A stretch of DNA of 64,000 bases from Candidatus Thorarchaeota archaeon. GTDB lineage: Archaea; Asgardarchaeota; Thorarchaeia; Thorarchaeales; Thorarchaeaceae. The translations under genes were made by a program, and so were the position numbers. The notes under the pieces are model-generated. The model saw only the letters and a list, made by a program, of their open reading frames with translations, was not told the DNA's origin and ran no database searches. The first letter of the stretch is position 1. The number at the start of each line of letters is the position of its first letter. This document shows positions 1 through 8,993 of the stretch, piece after piece. The DNA is taken from contig JAEOUN010000095.1 in assembly GCA_016839245.1 (NCBI GenBank), positions 33,747 through 97,746 on the forward strand. The letters are read 5' to 3'.

Positions 1-402
1 CACGATGATCGGTTATTTCGTGAATATCTAAGTAGAGCTGAGATGGAGCTTGGAAAAGATTCTGAATCTTGGAGATGTCTGTGTGATACATATTCTCAGT
101 TAGATATGCCCACAGAATATATTGACTGCTTATACAGATGGACTAAGGCTGATAAAAATGCTGCAGCTCCTTGGGTGATATTAGCGTCCGAGTATTATCG
201 AAGGAGCGATATCGAACAATCAGAAAAGGCTTGGAAAGAGGTCTTTCGATTAAGAGGTTATGTCAAAATTCGCTGTCCTGAATGTAAGACTGAGTACAGG
301 TTACCATACGATGAATCGAAAGGATTTGATATAAAAGATGATATCCGATGTGATACCTGTAAAAATAAAATTCCCATGCCTGATGCCTTAGCCATAGATT
401 AG
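1..402 (+). CDS. TPR-like protein with C-terminal zinc ribbon, 5' end outside window
   Basis: The reading frame is open from base 1, so this is the 3' part of a longer gene; an internal ATG at 43 is not taken as the start. The N-terminal half has helical pairs rich in W, Y, A and L resembling tetratricopeptide repeats, a protein-interaction fold. The last third carries two CxxC pairs (CPEC and CDTC, about 26 residues apart), which should bind one zinc. Function is not identifiable from this fragment. It ends 6 bases before the Nudix gene and may share its transcript. Confidence 0.7.
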   Translation, partial: HDDRLFREYLSRAEMELGKDSESWRCLCDTYSQLDMPTEYIDCLYRWTKADKNAAAPWVILASEYYRRSDIEQSEKAWKEVFRLRGYVKIRCPECKTEYRLPYDESKGFDIKDDIRCDTCKNKIPMPDALAID

Positions 403-408
403 TGAATC

Positions 409-870
409 GTGATAGCAATGGTCAACCGTCAATATCCTACGCATCCCATTCCTGGTGTTGGAGCTGTTGTTGCCAGTTCACATGGAATTCTTCTCGCCAG
501 AAGAGATAAAGGTCCAGGAACCGGTCTCTGGAGTATTCCAGGAGGTGGCGTTGAGCTCGGCGAAACCCAAGAAGATGCTGTTGTTCGAGAAGTATTTGAA
601 GAAACTGGAGTGAAATGCAAGGTCTTAGAACTAATCAGTACTGCCGATCTTATCACTCCTGATGAACAGGGGAAAATCGAGTTTCATTTCATCTTGAACT
701 ACTATCTTGCTCAGGCAATAACTGATGTGACGCGACCTGAAACAATTGATGGCGAAGTCGGTTGGTTTCATCCTGACGACCTGCCTACTGATATAGCAAG
801 TGAGGAAATTAAAAGACTTCTTCAATTAGCGGATTCTCGTATTAGACTTCTCATGAATGTTGATATGTAA
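409..870 (+). CDS. Nudix hydrolase
   Basis: This protein should hydrolyse a nucleoside diphosphate linked to another group, with Mg2+, in the cytoplasm. A complete Nudix box (GX5EX7REUXEEXGU) runs from G46 to V68, with the catalytic REVFEE core at 60-65. At 153 residues it has the usual size for a single-domain Nudix enzyme. Substrate cannot be read from sequence; ADP-ribose and oxidised nucleotides are common in this class. GTG at 409 and ATG at 418 are both possible starts. It lies 6 bases behind the TPR/zinc-ribbon gene, so co-transcription is likely. Confidence 0.9.
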   Translation: MIAMVNRQYPTHPIPGVGAVVASSHGILLARRDKGPGTGLWSIPGGGVELGETQEDAVVREVFEETGVKCKVLELISTADLITPDEQGKIEFHFILNYYLAQAITDVTRPETIDGEVGWFHPDDLPTDIASEEIKRLLQLADSRIRLLMNVDM

Positions 871-967
871 TGATTTTCTAACCCAAAATTGCTAAGACAT
901 ATAAGAAACTCCGTGTTCGATAATTATACAATGATTATTCTTTCAATAAAAGGATGTGTAGATTTCA

Positions 968-1438
968 ATGTTTAGAACTTTGATGGCACTTCTCATCGCA
1001 TTAGTAGTTGCTGTATTAATTGGAGCTTTCCAGATTCTTAATCTATCTTGGGAAATTATCCAAGATCAAATAATCAATGCACCATCTATTACTGATGCCC
1101 TTGCAACAAGAGGTGCTGCACTATTTGGTGCACTAATTGTGCCTTATAGTGCTGCTACTGGCGCAACACCAATCTATTCTCCATTAATAGCATTGGGCGT
1201 TGCTGGTTTCATTGCCGGTTTGATTTCTAAGAGTGGCGTCCGAATGCTCTTTGTATCAATCATTGCTCTTGTATTGTTCTTCGTCGGTTACTTTGTTCTC
1301 AATAGCATTGGCGGAATCACTGATTTCACTGCAATGTTTGCTATAGCTCGAACGATGGTAATAGATCTAGGTGTAGCTTTTGCACTACTCTTTATCCCTG
1401 GGATAATTGGAGCATCTCTAACTGCAGAAGACTACTAG
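968..1438 (+). CDS. small integral membrane protein, unknown function
   Basis: The 156 residues hold four hydrophobic segments (about 5-25, 75-97, 102-122 and 135-153), separated by short polar loops. An AT-rich spacer with an AGGATG element lies before the ATG. I do not recognise the family. It stands alone, ends at a strong bidirectional terminator, and faces a convergent DHH-family gene. Confidence 0.7.
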   Translation: MFRTLMALLIALVVAVLIGAFQILNLSWEIIQDQIINAPSITDALATRGAALFGALIVPYSAATGATPIYSPLIALGVAGFIAGLISKSGVRMLFVSIIALVLFFVGYFVLNSIGGITDFTAMFAIARTMVIDLGVAFALLFIPGIIGASLTAEDY

Positions 1439-1459
1439 AATCTATTAATCAGCTAACTT

Positions 1460-1487
1460 GGGGGTATTCACCCCCATAGTTTATTTT
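1460..1487. terminator. bidirectional terminator hairpin
   Basis: A perfect 6-bp stem (GGGGGT, loop ATTC, ACCCCC) is followed on the plus strand by the T-rich stretch TTTATTTTT. It sits between two convergent genes and can serve both. Confidence 0.7.
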
Positions 1488-2998
1488 TACAACTTCCTTG
1501 TTTCTAGAATATTTGCCATATACCAAGAGGATTGTTCCAGAAATTCGATGACATGATCTTTATGAATAAACGCTCCTGCGGCCATAGGATGCCCGCCTCC
1601 CTCTGCAACCAAAGAACCGTATTTCTCATTCATCTTATCCGCGATTACGACAAAGGTCTCCTTAAGATTAATGCCGCGTTTGACTAACGATTTGTGCGCT
1701 CTGCCTGAGATTTTAATTAACGGGCTATCATTATGTGTCTGAGTACTCACTCCTACTACTGGTTTATCAATAGGGATGATTCGTGCTCCTTGAGCCATGC
1801 CAATTACAATCCCAATTATTGTGTCTGGCGTTTCAGGATCATTCACGAGATATAGTCCATCTAGTACTTGGAATCCATCAGTTTCAAGGCGTCGTAGTGC
1901 CATTGCTAGATTTGTCCGATGTTGTTGAAGGAGATTATGTCCCTTAAAGATTGATTCAGGGTCACCAAGACATATCTTGACGCCAACATCAGGTTTCTTA
2001 TTTCGTCCACATGCATTAAGAAGAGTTGAGAATTCCTTAGCGCTTCGCATCTCTGTCTTCTCCGGACGTTGAGGAAGAATAATTACATCGCCAATCAATC
2101 CCTTAGCTATCTTAGGATCATTATAAACATCAAAGACATATTGGATGAGTCTTTGAATTACAATCTGCTTTTCATTTGATTCCAAGTCCACCCATGTTCT
2201 CCATTCGTTGTCGTCCTTCATTGCTATTCCTAGATTTTCAAAGAATTCATAACATGCTTGTTCATCACCAGTTAAGCCTGGCAAGTACGGGTCTGTAGCA
2301 TATTGCAGCAGATACGGTAGAGGTCGAGTATTTATTCCAAAAAAGGTAAGGTCTCTTGTCTTTTCTAGAAAATTATAGTCCTCACCAATTTGAACAATAA
2401 CTGCATTAAGTCCAGTAAATCCCTTACCATAATAGTCTTGTAAATCGCCTGTAGCCCCTACAATTGCTAATTCTGTTTGATCAATATTATCTGGAGACAA
2501 TGCTAATGCAAACAAAAAAGCTGTTCCTGCACCAGAGAGCTCAACGCTTCCATTGATATTGTGCTGACACGGATTTATCTCTATTAGTTTCTTATTTTGT
2601 TCAAATCCATTCGCATCAGGACTCTCTTCTTGGGGTAGATGGTGGTCAAGAATAATTACATGATTTATGCCTTTAATATTCAGGATATTTTTTCTAATGA
2701 TGTCAATCTGACCGGTACCAAAGTCTGAAAAAATAACAAGGTCCGGTTCATACTCCAAAACATACGATTTAATTTCTAGAATTGTTTCTGAGTTGATTTG
2801 ATAGATGTTTTTCCATTCAAACTCTTTTCCTTCACGTTCAAGTGCTTTGATAATGATTGCTAGTGCCGATATTCCATCTGCATCAATATGAGAGAATGCA
2901 AAAATCTTTGATGCTTTTTTGGTTACGCTGGCTGATTCTTTGAATAGGCGGCGCATTGATTCAGGTAGCGATTCGAAGAGGTCGTGCATTTTATTCAA
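1487..2998 (-). CDS. DHH-family phosphoesterase (archaeal RecJ-like)
   Basis: This is a metal-dependent phosphoesterase of the DHH superfamily, probably a RecJ/GAN-like single-strand exonuclease or a nanoRNase, acting in DNA replication, repair or RNA turnover. Motif I is HIDAD at 37-41, motif II SDFG at 91-94, motif III DHH at 118-120, and the C-terminal DHHA1 motif GGGHPMAAGA lies at 467-476. The length of 503 fits archaeal RecJ-like proteins. Archaeal RecJ homologues associate with the GINS-MCM replisome in the species studied; whether this one does is not visible. The gene is monocistronic by spacing. Confidence 0.85.
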   Translation of the reverse strand: MNKMHDLFESLPESMRRLFKESASVTKKASKIFAFSHIDADGISALAIIIKALEREGKEFEWKNIYQINSETILEIKSYVLEYEPDLVIFSDFGTGQIDIIRKNILNIKGINHVIILDHHLPQEESPDANGFEQNKKLIEINPCQHNINGSVELSGAGTAFLFALALSPDNIDQTELAIVGATGDLQDYYGKGFTGLNAVIVQIGEDYNFLEKTRDLTFFGINTRPLPYLLQYATDPYLPGLTGDEQACYEFFENLGIAMKDDNEWRTWVDLESNEKQIVIQRLIQYVFDVYNDPKIAKGLIGDVIILPQRPEKTEMRSAKEFSTLLNACGRNKKPDVGVKICLGDPESIFKGHNLLQQHRTNLAMALRRLETDGFQVLDGLYLVNDPETPDTIIGIVIGMAQGARIIPIDKPVVGVSTQTHNDSPLIKISGRAHKSLVKRGINLKETFVVIADKMNEKYGSLVAEGGGHPMAAGAFIHKDHVIEFLEQSSWYMANILETRKL

Positions 2999-3068
2999 TG
3001 ATGAATTTTAAAACTCCGTAATATAAGTTGGCTGCTCTGAACTATTGAGATAAAACTGGCTTTCGTAC

Positions 3069-3407
3069 TTATTCTGCTCCTCGAAAGACTCTGGATATTG
3101 CAAGGAATATTACTAAAAACACACTTGCGACAGCTGCTAATACTTTCGCTGCTTTTTGCCATCGTTTAGGTGGATGTTCCAAATCTCTAAGATCATTCTT
3201 CACTCGTTTTAAATAGACTCTCTTCTCTGTGTAGAGTGCTGTTTGATCATCAATTTTGACTGAAAATTCAGCCCAATTCGAATAGAGCGGCGGTTCAGGA
3301 TTTGTTTCTACCCATTCGAAAAACAACTGAAGGATTTCTGCCCTGTATGGTTCTGGAAAACTCTCGATTGTTGCCTGTATTTTATTCTCCCAATTATCTA
3401 ATGGCAT
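3069..3407 (-). CDS. small tail-anchored membrane protein, unknown
   Basis: A mostly charged soluble part of about 85 residues rich in W, E and K is followed by one hydrophobic helix near the C-terminus and a short basic/acidic tail, as in tail-anchored proteins. I chose the ATG at 3407 because GAGGTG lies about 10 bases ahead of it; an upstream GTG at 3425 overlaps that site. No family recognised. Confidence 0.6.
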   Translation of the reverse strand: MPLDNWENKIQATIESFPEPYRAEILQLFFEWVETNPEPPLYSNWAEFSVKIDDQTALYTEKRVYLKRVKNDLRDLEHPPKRWQKAAKVLAAVASVFLVIFLAISRVFRGAE

Positions 3408-3575
3408 TACTGAATTGCACCTCACTTTTCCCGGCTGAGAACTAATAAGAGGTCTGAATATCTCCTATTAAATCTTCACTAAATAATCTACTTCTTAATT
3501 ACTACATATTATATTGTCCTATCCATACAAGTGCTATTAAATTAGTCTACATTAAGAATTTTTCATGAAGTCAGA

Positions 3576-4097
3576 TTAACGCATTTTTCCTAATTCTTTG
3601 GACCACTCTTTAATATCTTCACGAAGTTTTTGAATGTCAGTGGGGCTGATTGTATCGACTCTTCCATAAGTCCTAAGAATTCTTGTCCATCGTTGCATCT
3701 TGACAATGAGATTGCCAGACACGCCTTTACTCTCAAGCATCTCTGCAGCTTCATTTATTTTCTGTGCTAGATCGCTGGCAATTACTCCATCTCTGATCTG
3801 CGTTTCTAATGTATCAAGAATTGCCTGATGAGAAGACACTGCTCCTTTCTGAGCAATTGCGGACCCTGAACTGGTCGAAGTACTTCCACTTATCTTGATG
3901 GTATTGATTGTTTCAAGTAATTCATCAAGTTTCTCTGAGTTCGCATTAACAGATAATGCAAGATCTGATTGTGCATCTTGGACTTCCGTTATCTTTGCGA
4001 TGACATCAATCATTCTGTTCAACATTTGAGTAAGTCTGTCAATTGCACCATTAATCTCGGTCAGTTTTGCGCGTAAATATGTGTCTTCTTCGCTCAT
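3576..4097 (-). CDS. coiled-coil protein, unknown
   Basis: The 173-residue soluble protein has a long N-terminal amphipathic helix (about 5-75) with heptad-like I/L spacing, a Ser/Thr/Gly-rich linker near 77-92 and a helical C-terminal half. This suggests a self-associating or adaptor protein. AGAGGT seven bases before the ATG fixes the start. No enzymatic motif is visible and the family is not recognised. Confidence 0.65.
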   Translation of the reverse strand: MSEEDTYLRAKLTEINGAIDRLTQMLNRMIDVIAKITEVQDAQSDLALSVNANSEKLDELLETINTIKISGSTSTSSGSAIAQKGAVSSHQAILDTLETQIRDGVIASDLAQKINEAAEMLESKGVSGNLIVKMQRWTRILRTYGRVDTISPTDIQKLREDIKEWSKELGKMR

Positions 4098-4285
4098 GAT
4101 TCTTACCTCTTATGAAGGATATCTTACGAAACTTGTAACATCTGAAAATCACTGGCTCTAAAGATTAAGCTTTCTGTGGTGTTTGATATGAAATGTACAT
4201 AACCTAATACCTATATTTAGCATCAAAAATGTGGCATTATAATGCAGATTCATATTCTGCCGGCTAAATGTAGGAGAACAGATCT

Positions 4286-4633
4286 TTGTACGTCGTGAAT
4301 TACAAACAAAGAGAAGCGCGTGATGTCGAATTGGTTGGGGCCCAGAAGGTTACTATGAGATGGCTCATCGGAAAGCAGACTGGAGCAAAGACCTATGCAA
4401 TGAGAATCTTTGAGATTGGACCTGGAGGAATCATTCCTTTGCACAATCATCCAGAAGAGCATGAGATCTTCGTTTTAAAGGGTGAAGCTAAATTGCTTGG
4501 TGAAATCGAAAGTGTTGCTAAGAAGGATGATGTAGTATATGTTCCCTCGAATGAACCTCACGGATATGATAATCGGGAAGGAACTGATGTGTTCCAATTC
4601 ATCTGCGTGATTCCACTCTTGAATAATGACTAA
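4286..4633 (+). CDS. cupin-domain protein
   Basis: A small single-domain cupin. Metal-binding motif 1 is seen as HNHPEEHEIFVLKGE (residues about 52-66) and motif 2 as PSNEPHGYDN (about 85-94), so three His and one Glu are available for a metal. The start is a TTG preceded by GGAG nine bases upstream; no ATG fits. Cupins of this size include isomerases, dioxygenases and sugar-binding proteins, so the reaction is open. The HAD gene downstream is on the same strand. Confidence 0.8.
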   Translation: MYVVNYKQREARDVELVGAQKVTMRWLIGKQTGAKTYAMRIFEIGPGGIIPLHNHPEEHEIFVLKGEAKLLGEIESVAKKDDVVYVPSNEPHGYDNREGTDVFQFICVIPLLNND

Positions 4634-4701
4634 TGCTTTCAATGACCTAGTTGTAGGTACATTTTTCTCTACGCAATCACAGAATGATTTGGTGCTGATT
4701 G

Positions 4702-5508
4702 ATGGACCTACATACAAAAAAACTCTGGATATTTGATGTAGATAATACTTTGATTCTCGATGTTGAACATCCTACTCCCTTTAAAGATGCAATGAATCTC
4801 TGGAATGCACTTATCGAAAAAGGAGTGACACTAGCTATTCTCACAAATGTAGGCAGGCTATCTTCAAGACAGGTTCATCAAGCATTGGATAGAGCAGGTT
4901 TTTACTTACCAGTTGAAAATGTATTTACAGCTGGCGCAGCTGCTGCCGCTTATATATACAACAGAAATCCTGATGCTCATTGTTTCGTAATAGGTGAAGG
5001 CGGCACTCAGGAGGACTTTATCGCTCGTGGATTAGATGTCACAAATAATCCACCGATAGATTACGTTGCTGTTGCTGCTGACAGAGGAATGACATTTCCA
5101 GAATTGAATTTTGCCACAAAAATGGTAAAACAAGGAGCCAAATTGATTTGCATCAGCGGAAGTCGTGATTATCCTGGAATCTATTTGGGTCAGGAAGATG
5201 TCTATATTGGTGAACGTTCTATTGTTGCTGCGATTGAACATGCAACAGGTGTGAATCCTGTTGTTGTGGGAAAACCATTACCAGAGATAGTCGTTGAAAC
5301 CGTGAAAATACTTGGTTTTGATACATCTCAATCTGTTTTTATAGGTGACAATCCAAGGTCTGATATTGCTGGAGGAAATGCAGCTGGATTGACAACAGTC
5401 CTTATTCAGCGGAGTCCAGATGACATTGTTGAATTCGAGTCAGGCGACTTGGATACAACACCTTCGTTGAGTGTAAATTCGCTAGAGGAAATAATACAGC
5501 ATCTTTGA
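4702..5508 (+). CDS. HAD-superfamily phosphatase, NagD/class IIA type
   Basis: Motif I is DVDNT (about residues 12-16), motif II ILTN near 50, and motif IV GDNPRSDI near 214, with a class IIA cap inserted in the middle. The length of 268 matches NagD/phosphoglycolate phosphatase-like enzymes, which remove phosphate from small sugar or glycerol phosphates using Mg2+ and an aspartyl-phosphate intermediate. ATG at 4702 is preferred over the overlapping TTG at 4699. It follows the cupin gene by about 70 bases. Confidence 0.85.
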   Translation: MDLHTKKLWIFDVDNTLILDVEHPTPFKDAMNLWNALIEKGVTLAILTNVGRLSSRQVHQALDRAGFYLPVENVFTAGAAAAAYIYNRNPDAHCFVIGEGGTQEDFIARGLDVTNNPPIDYVAVAADRGMTFPELNFATKMVKQGAKLICISGSRDYPGIYLGQEDVYIGERSIVAAIEHATGVNPVVVGKPLPEIVVETVKILGFDTSQSVFIGDNPRSDIAGGNAAGLTTVLIQRSPDDIVEFESGDLDTTPSLSVNSLEEIIQHL

Positions 5509-5555
5509 ATTTTGACTTCGGAAAATTCTTAGGTCTTCAGTCGTGAGATTGCTTT

Positions 5556-6242
5556 ATGCAGAAATCCCCCTCAATAAAGTTTGACACAGGTCCTCCAGGT
5601 ACCAGTATCACAGTCGTCCTTATTGATGATTTAAAATTAGGGAAATCTCAAAGGGATTTTGAAGAATATGAGCAGTCTTTGTTCAAAGAGATACGAACCA
5701 AGAATAGACTTGAAGATCTCCGGCGCGATAAATTACTCTATTCATACAGAGCAATGCATTGGACCTATCGAATGGATCCAACAAAGAAAAGAGGTTCAAG
5801 TGAAGCTGTTTTGAGACGTGTTCTGCAAGGGGATAATCTCTGGCGAATATCTGACTTGGTGGATATTGTGAATCTGGCTTCTGCTTACCATAAAATTCCA
5901 ATTGGTCTCATTGATGTTTCTAAAATCGATGGACAGTTGAGACTGAGAAGAGCCAAAGAAGGAGAGATATTCCAACGTATAGGAGGAGAGTCAATAGAAT
6001 GTCGAGGTGGCGAGATTGTTCTTGCAGATGATATTGGAATTGTCTGTTATGGCTATGCTATTCATGATTCAAATCGAACTAGAGTAATAAAGGAAAGTAA
6101 ACAGGTGTTATTATTACACTATGGTTCAATGATTGCCTCCTGGGAAATTATGACTGAAGCTACGAATTTTACACTTGATCTGGTTAAGCGATGGGTTGAC
6201 TGCAAGGTATCTGAACCGATAAGATATGTTTCTCCCGCTTAA
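5556..6242 (+). CDS. B3/B4 tRNA-binding-domain protein (COG3382-like)
   Basis: The middle and C-terminal parts resemble the free-standing B3/B4 domain otherwise found in the beta subunit of phenylalanyl-tRNA synthetase. Recognisable pieces are LVDIVNLAS, a GLIDVSKIDG strand-turn, the GGESIECRGGEIVLADD stretch and a DSNRTRV loop. Free-standing relatives are proposed to bind or edit mischarged tRNA; that is family knowledge, not shown here. The stop codon overlaps the stop of the convergent HerA-like gene. Confidence 0.75.
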   Translation: MQKSPSIKFDTGPPGTSITVVLIDDLKLGKSQRDFEEYEQSLFKEIRTKNRLEDLRRDKLLYSYRAMHWTYRMDPTKKRGSSEAVLRRVLQGDNLWRISDLVDIVNLASAYHKIPIGLIDVSKIDGQLRLRRAKEGEIFQRIGGESIECRGGEIVLADDIGIVCYGYAIHDSNRTRVIKESKQVLLLHYGSMIASWEIMTEATNFTLDLVKRWVDCKVSEPIRYVSPA

Positions 6243-8188
6243 AACTCCAAGAATGGTTCTCCTAAGATAATTCGTTCAAGGAAATTATTTCGATTTGCTT
6301 TCCTTACTAACTGCTCGAATTTTTTCTTCAGACGTTCCTCATCAACAAAGTCTGGTTCTTTGATACCCATGCTTTCAATGACTTTTGTCAGCATATGATC
6401 GAAATCATAAATGAGATACTCTTCTTTAACCATCTTTCCTCTTTTCTTTACTTCTCTCTTTTCCCTCTTTGCCAGACCCTGCTTTTGAGCCTCACGCGTT
6501 TCTTTAAGATAGAATGACATCGACTTTTCGTAATTCAATTCTCCTCTTTTCAGCAATTCTTTTAGAAAATCGAGTCCGAATGTGGTCTTTGCAATGGCTT
6601 CTATTCTTGCAATGAATGCGTTGATCAGATCATCATAGGATACTCTTTCAGATTGCCCTCTGGTCTCAAACACTTTTTCAGTATCTGTTGCAGACTGGAA
6701 CTTCTGCTTCATTACTTGGAGTGCCTTCTCTCTCTCTTTCTCAGCTTTAAGTTTCTCAGCTTCTTTTCTTGCTGCCTCTTCTTTCTCGAGTTTCTCTCGC
6801 TCAGCAGCTTCCATATCCGCTTGTCTGCGTCTTTCCTCAGCAAGTCGCTCTTCTTCAAGTTTCTTGAGTATCTTTGCTTGATCCTCAACAAGTTTCTTCA
6901 TGTATGTCTGAACATCTTTCTCGGTTAGTGTGACATGTTTAGTCAATAACCACCTTACACCAATGTGATTTACCTTTGGTTTTAGATCAGCTGATGAAAA
7001 GATGAAATTTGCAGTCTGCTGTCCCGGTAGTTGTGTTATGATATCTTCTGCGTCTTGTTCCCCTGCAATTGGTTCAAGAATCCTCTCAAGTACTTTCAAT
7101 GATTGTTCACTACTAATACGTCCTGCAGATATGGTATTGAATTGCTCAAAGGCTTTGTAATCGATATCCTTTGGACTCTGAGTAGCAATCAGACATTCGA
7201 TTCCATATTTTCTTGCTTGTCTGAATAGCAAGAGGAAGGTCTCTTTTGGCCCGGGTGATAGCATTCCAGCTGGGATAAAGGGAGCTGCTTCATCTTGAAA
7301 TATCATCATTCTGGGAGCTTCAGAGAATCCCTGCCTTAGCATCCATGAATACAACTGGTTTAGAACAATAGAGATGAAGAAATGTTTTTCTTCCTCGCTG
7401 CGTAGTGTCTTGAGAAAAATTACGTTGATTGGTGTCTTGCCATTGACTGGTTTTGTGAGTTCATCAAAGTCAATCTCCCCCTCTTCCTTGAATAATAGCT
7501 GAGAGGAGCCTACAGTAAGGCTTCGGATGCGGGTTGCTAGTGTCTGCCTTTCTGAAAACTTCATGAATGGCTCAAGGTCAACACCTGCAGTTTCAGGATC
7601 TGCTACAAGCAAATCTGCAAGTTCTTTCAATCCCTTGATGTCTGTCTTTTCATTCTCCCAAATGGTTCGTAATAGTTCATAGATGGCGGCAAAGGCTTTG
7701 CCCTCCCATGATCTTGATAACCCAGATACCTTCATGAGAACTTTGACAAGTGTTCTTGATGAGTTGTCTAGTAATCGAATAATATCATCTGGATCTGCTT
7801 TTCTATCTGGTAATTTTAAAGGATTAATCGAGATTGCTAATCCCTTGCTGCTGGCTGGTGTATAGACTCTGACAATTACCTTGTCCATATACTCCTTCAA
7901 TCGTTCTGGCGGAACCCCCTTTGAAGTGAGTTCCTTTGGATCTCCAGGTAACATCAGTGAAGCAATATCGCCCTGTGGATCGAGGGCAAGAATAGGGATT
8001 CCCTCTATTGCTGCCTCTTCAAGGATACACTTTGATAGGACTGTTTTTCCTGATCCTGTGGAACCAAAGACCCCTCCATGTCTTCGGAGAAGATCAATAC
8101 TAATCTCAAATTTCTCGTCAGTCCTTTGTCCTTGATCATCAATTTTGAATCCAAGCCAGAGTTTTCCATCTTTCATATTGAACACCAA
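6239..8188 (-). CDS. HerA-like ATPase (DUF87/DUF853 type) with long coiled coil
   Basis: A FtsK/HerA-type motor ATPase. Walker A GSTGSGKT is at 42-49, the Walker B-like acidic pair (FQDEAA) at about 299-300, and a sensor segment ATQSPKDID near 343. A charged coiled coil rich in E, K and A runs from about 430 to 510, followed by a helical C-terminal domain. Homologues pump or remodel DNA; HerA proper works with the nuclease NurA, but no NurA-like gene is next to it. TTG 8188, GTG 8185 and ATG 8176 are all possible starts. Confidence 0.8.
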   Translation of the reverse strand: MVFNMKDGKLWLGFKIDDQGQRTDEKFEISIDLLRRHGGVFGSTGSGKTVLSKCILEEAAIEGIPILALDPQGDIASLMLPGDPKELTSKGVPPERLKEYMDKVIVRVYTPASSKGLAISINPLKLPDRKADPDDIIRLLDNSSRTLVKVLMKVSGLSRSWEGKAFAAIYELLRTIWENEKTDIKGLKELADLLVADPETAGVDLEPFMKFSERQTLATRIRSLTVGSSQLLFKEEGEIDFDELTKPVNGKTPINVIFLKTLRSEEEKHFFISIVLNQLYSWMLRQGFSEAPRMMIFQDEAAPFIPAGMLSPGPKETFLLLFRQARKYGIECLIATQSPKDIDYKAFEQFNTISAGRISSEQSLKVLERILEPIAGEQDAEDIITQLPGQQTANFIFSSADLKPKVNHIGVRWLLTKHVTLTEKDVQTYMKKLVEDQAKILKKLEEERLAEERRRQADMEAAEREKLEKEEAARKEAEKLKAEKEREKALQVMKQKFQSATDTEKVFETRGQSERVSYDDLINAFIARIEAIAKTTFGLDFLKELLKRGELNYEKSMSFYLKETREAQKQGLAKREKREVKKRGKMVKEEYLIYDFDHMLTKVIESMGIKEPDFVDEERLKKKFEQLVRKANRNNFLERIILGEPFLEF

Positions 8189-8294
8189 TCAATGGCTATT
8201 CTAGCACCGAGTTTTAAGAGCCTTTCCACTATATATTAAATCTGCAAAACATGAAGACCATGGATGGAGCTAGCTCCATCCATTTGACTTGAAA

Positions 8295-8918
8295 CTATTC
8301 TCCTACTGGTTCGTAGTGTCTTCCAAGAAATATGACTATGATAAAGACAAGTGCTACAGCAAATGCCATTAGAGCTCCAGCAGCCCATCCGTATGATAAT
8401 GCATTCTTTATCACACTCATCAATAGATAGACGCCTGCCATAATAACACCTAAGACAAGTGAAACAAGCATGAATCGCGATGTCATTTCCTTCACTTGTC
8501 CAGTTTCTGCTCCTTGAGAAATTTTACTTCGGAAGAACACAAAGACAAACAAGAAGATATAGGCAATTACAATCATTGTACCCATATCAAATAAATATCC
8601 TTGAACAACTGTATCTACTCCTTCAAGAAGCCCGTACACTAGGAGTGTTCCAAGAGCCATCATGTAGACAAGCATGTTTGACATCATCTTATCATCAGGA
8701 TGGACAAATCCTGTCATCTCAGTAAAGGTGTTTATGACACTAATAATCAGCACACCCGCGAGTATTATCAAGGCGCCTATCCAGATATAGAAGGGATATA
8801 GTAACTGCTCTGGCGTTGCAGAGAGTGAATCAAGAAGCGCTTTCACACCGATTGTGACGGCTAGAAGTGTCAATCCTATTCCTGAGAGAAAGTTACCAAT
8901 TGTAGTTAGCCTAACCAT
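8295..8918 (-). CDS. multi-pass membrane protein, unknown
   Basis: About six hydrophobic helices span the 207 residues, with few charged residues between them and a short acidic C-terminal tail. An AGGGAGAG element lies before the ATG. No transporter signature is visible. It is downstream of the MFS gene on the same strand with about 75 bases between them, so the two may be co-transcribed. Confidence 0.65.
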   Translation of the reverse strand: MVRLTTIGNFLSGIGLTLLAVTIGVKALLDSLSATPEQLLYPFYIWIGALIILAGVLIISVINTFTEMTGFVHPDDKMMSNMLVYMMALGTLLVYGLLEGVDTVVQGYLFDMGTMIVIAYIFLFVFVFFRSKISQGAETGQVKEMTSRFMLVSLVLGVIMAGVYLLMSVIKNALSYGWAAGALMAFAVALVFIIVIFLGRHYEPVGE

Positions 8919-8993
8919 AAGTATCTCTCCCTAAAAGGTCGAGTTTCTATCAGCAAAGACTCTCTTTTTTCTATTAACTCTTTGTACTATTAT

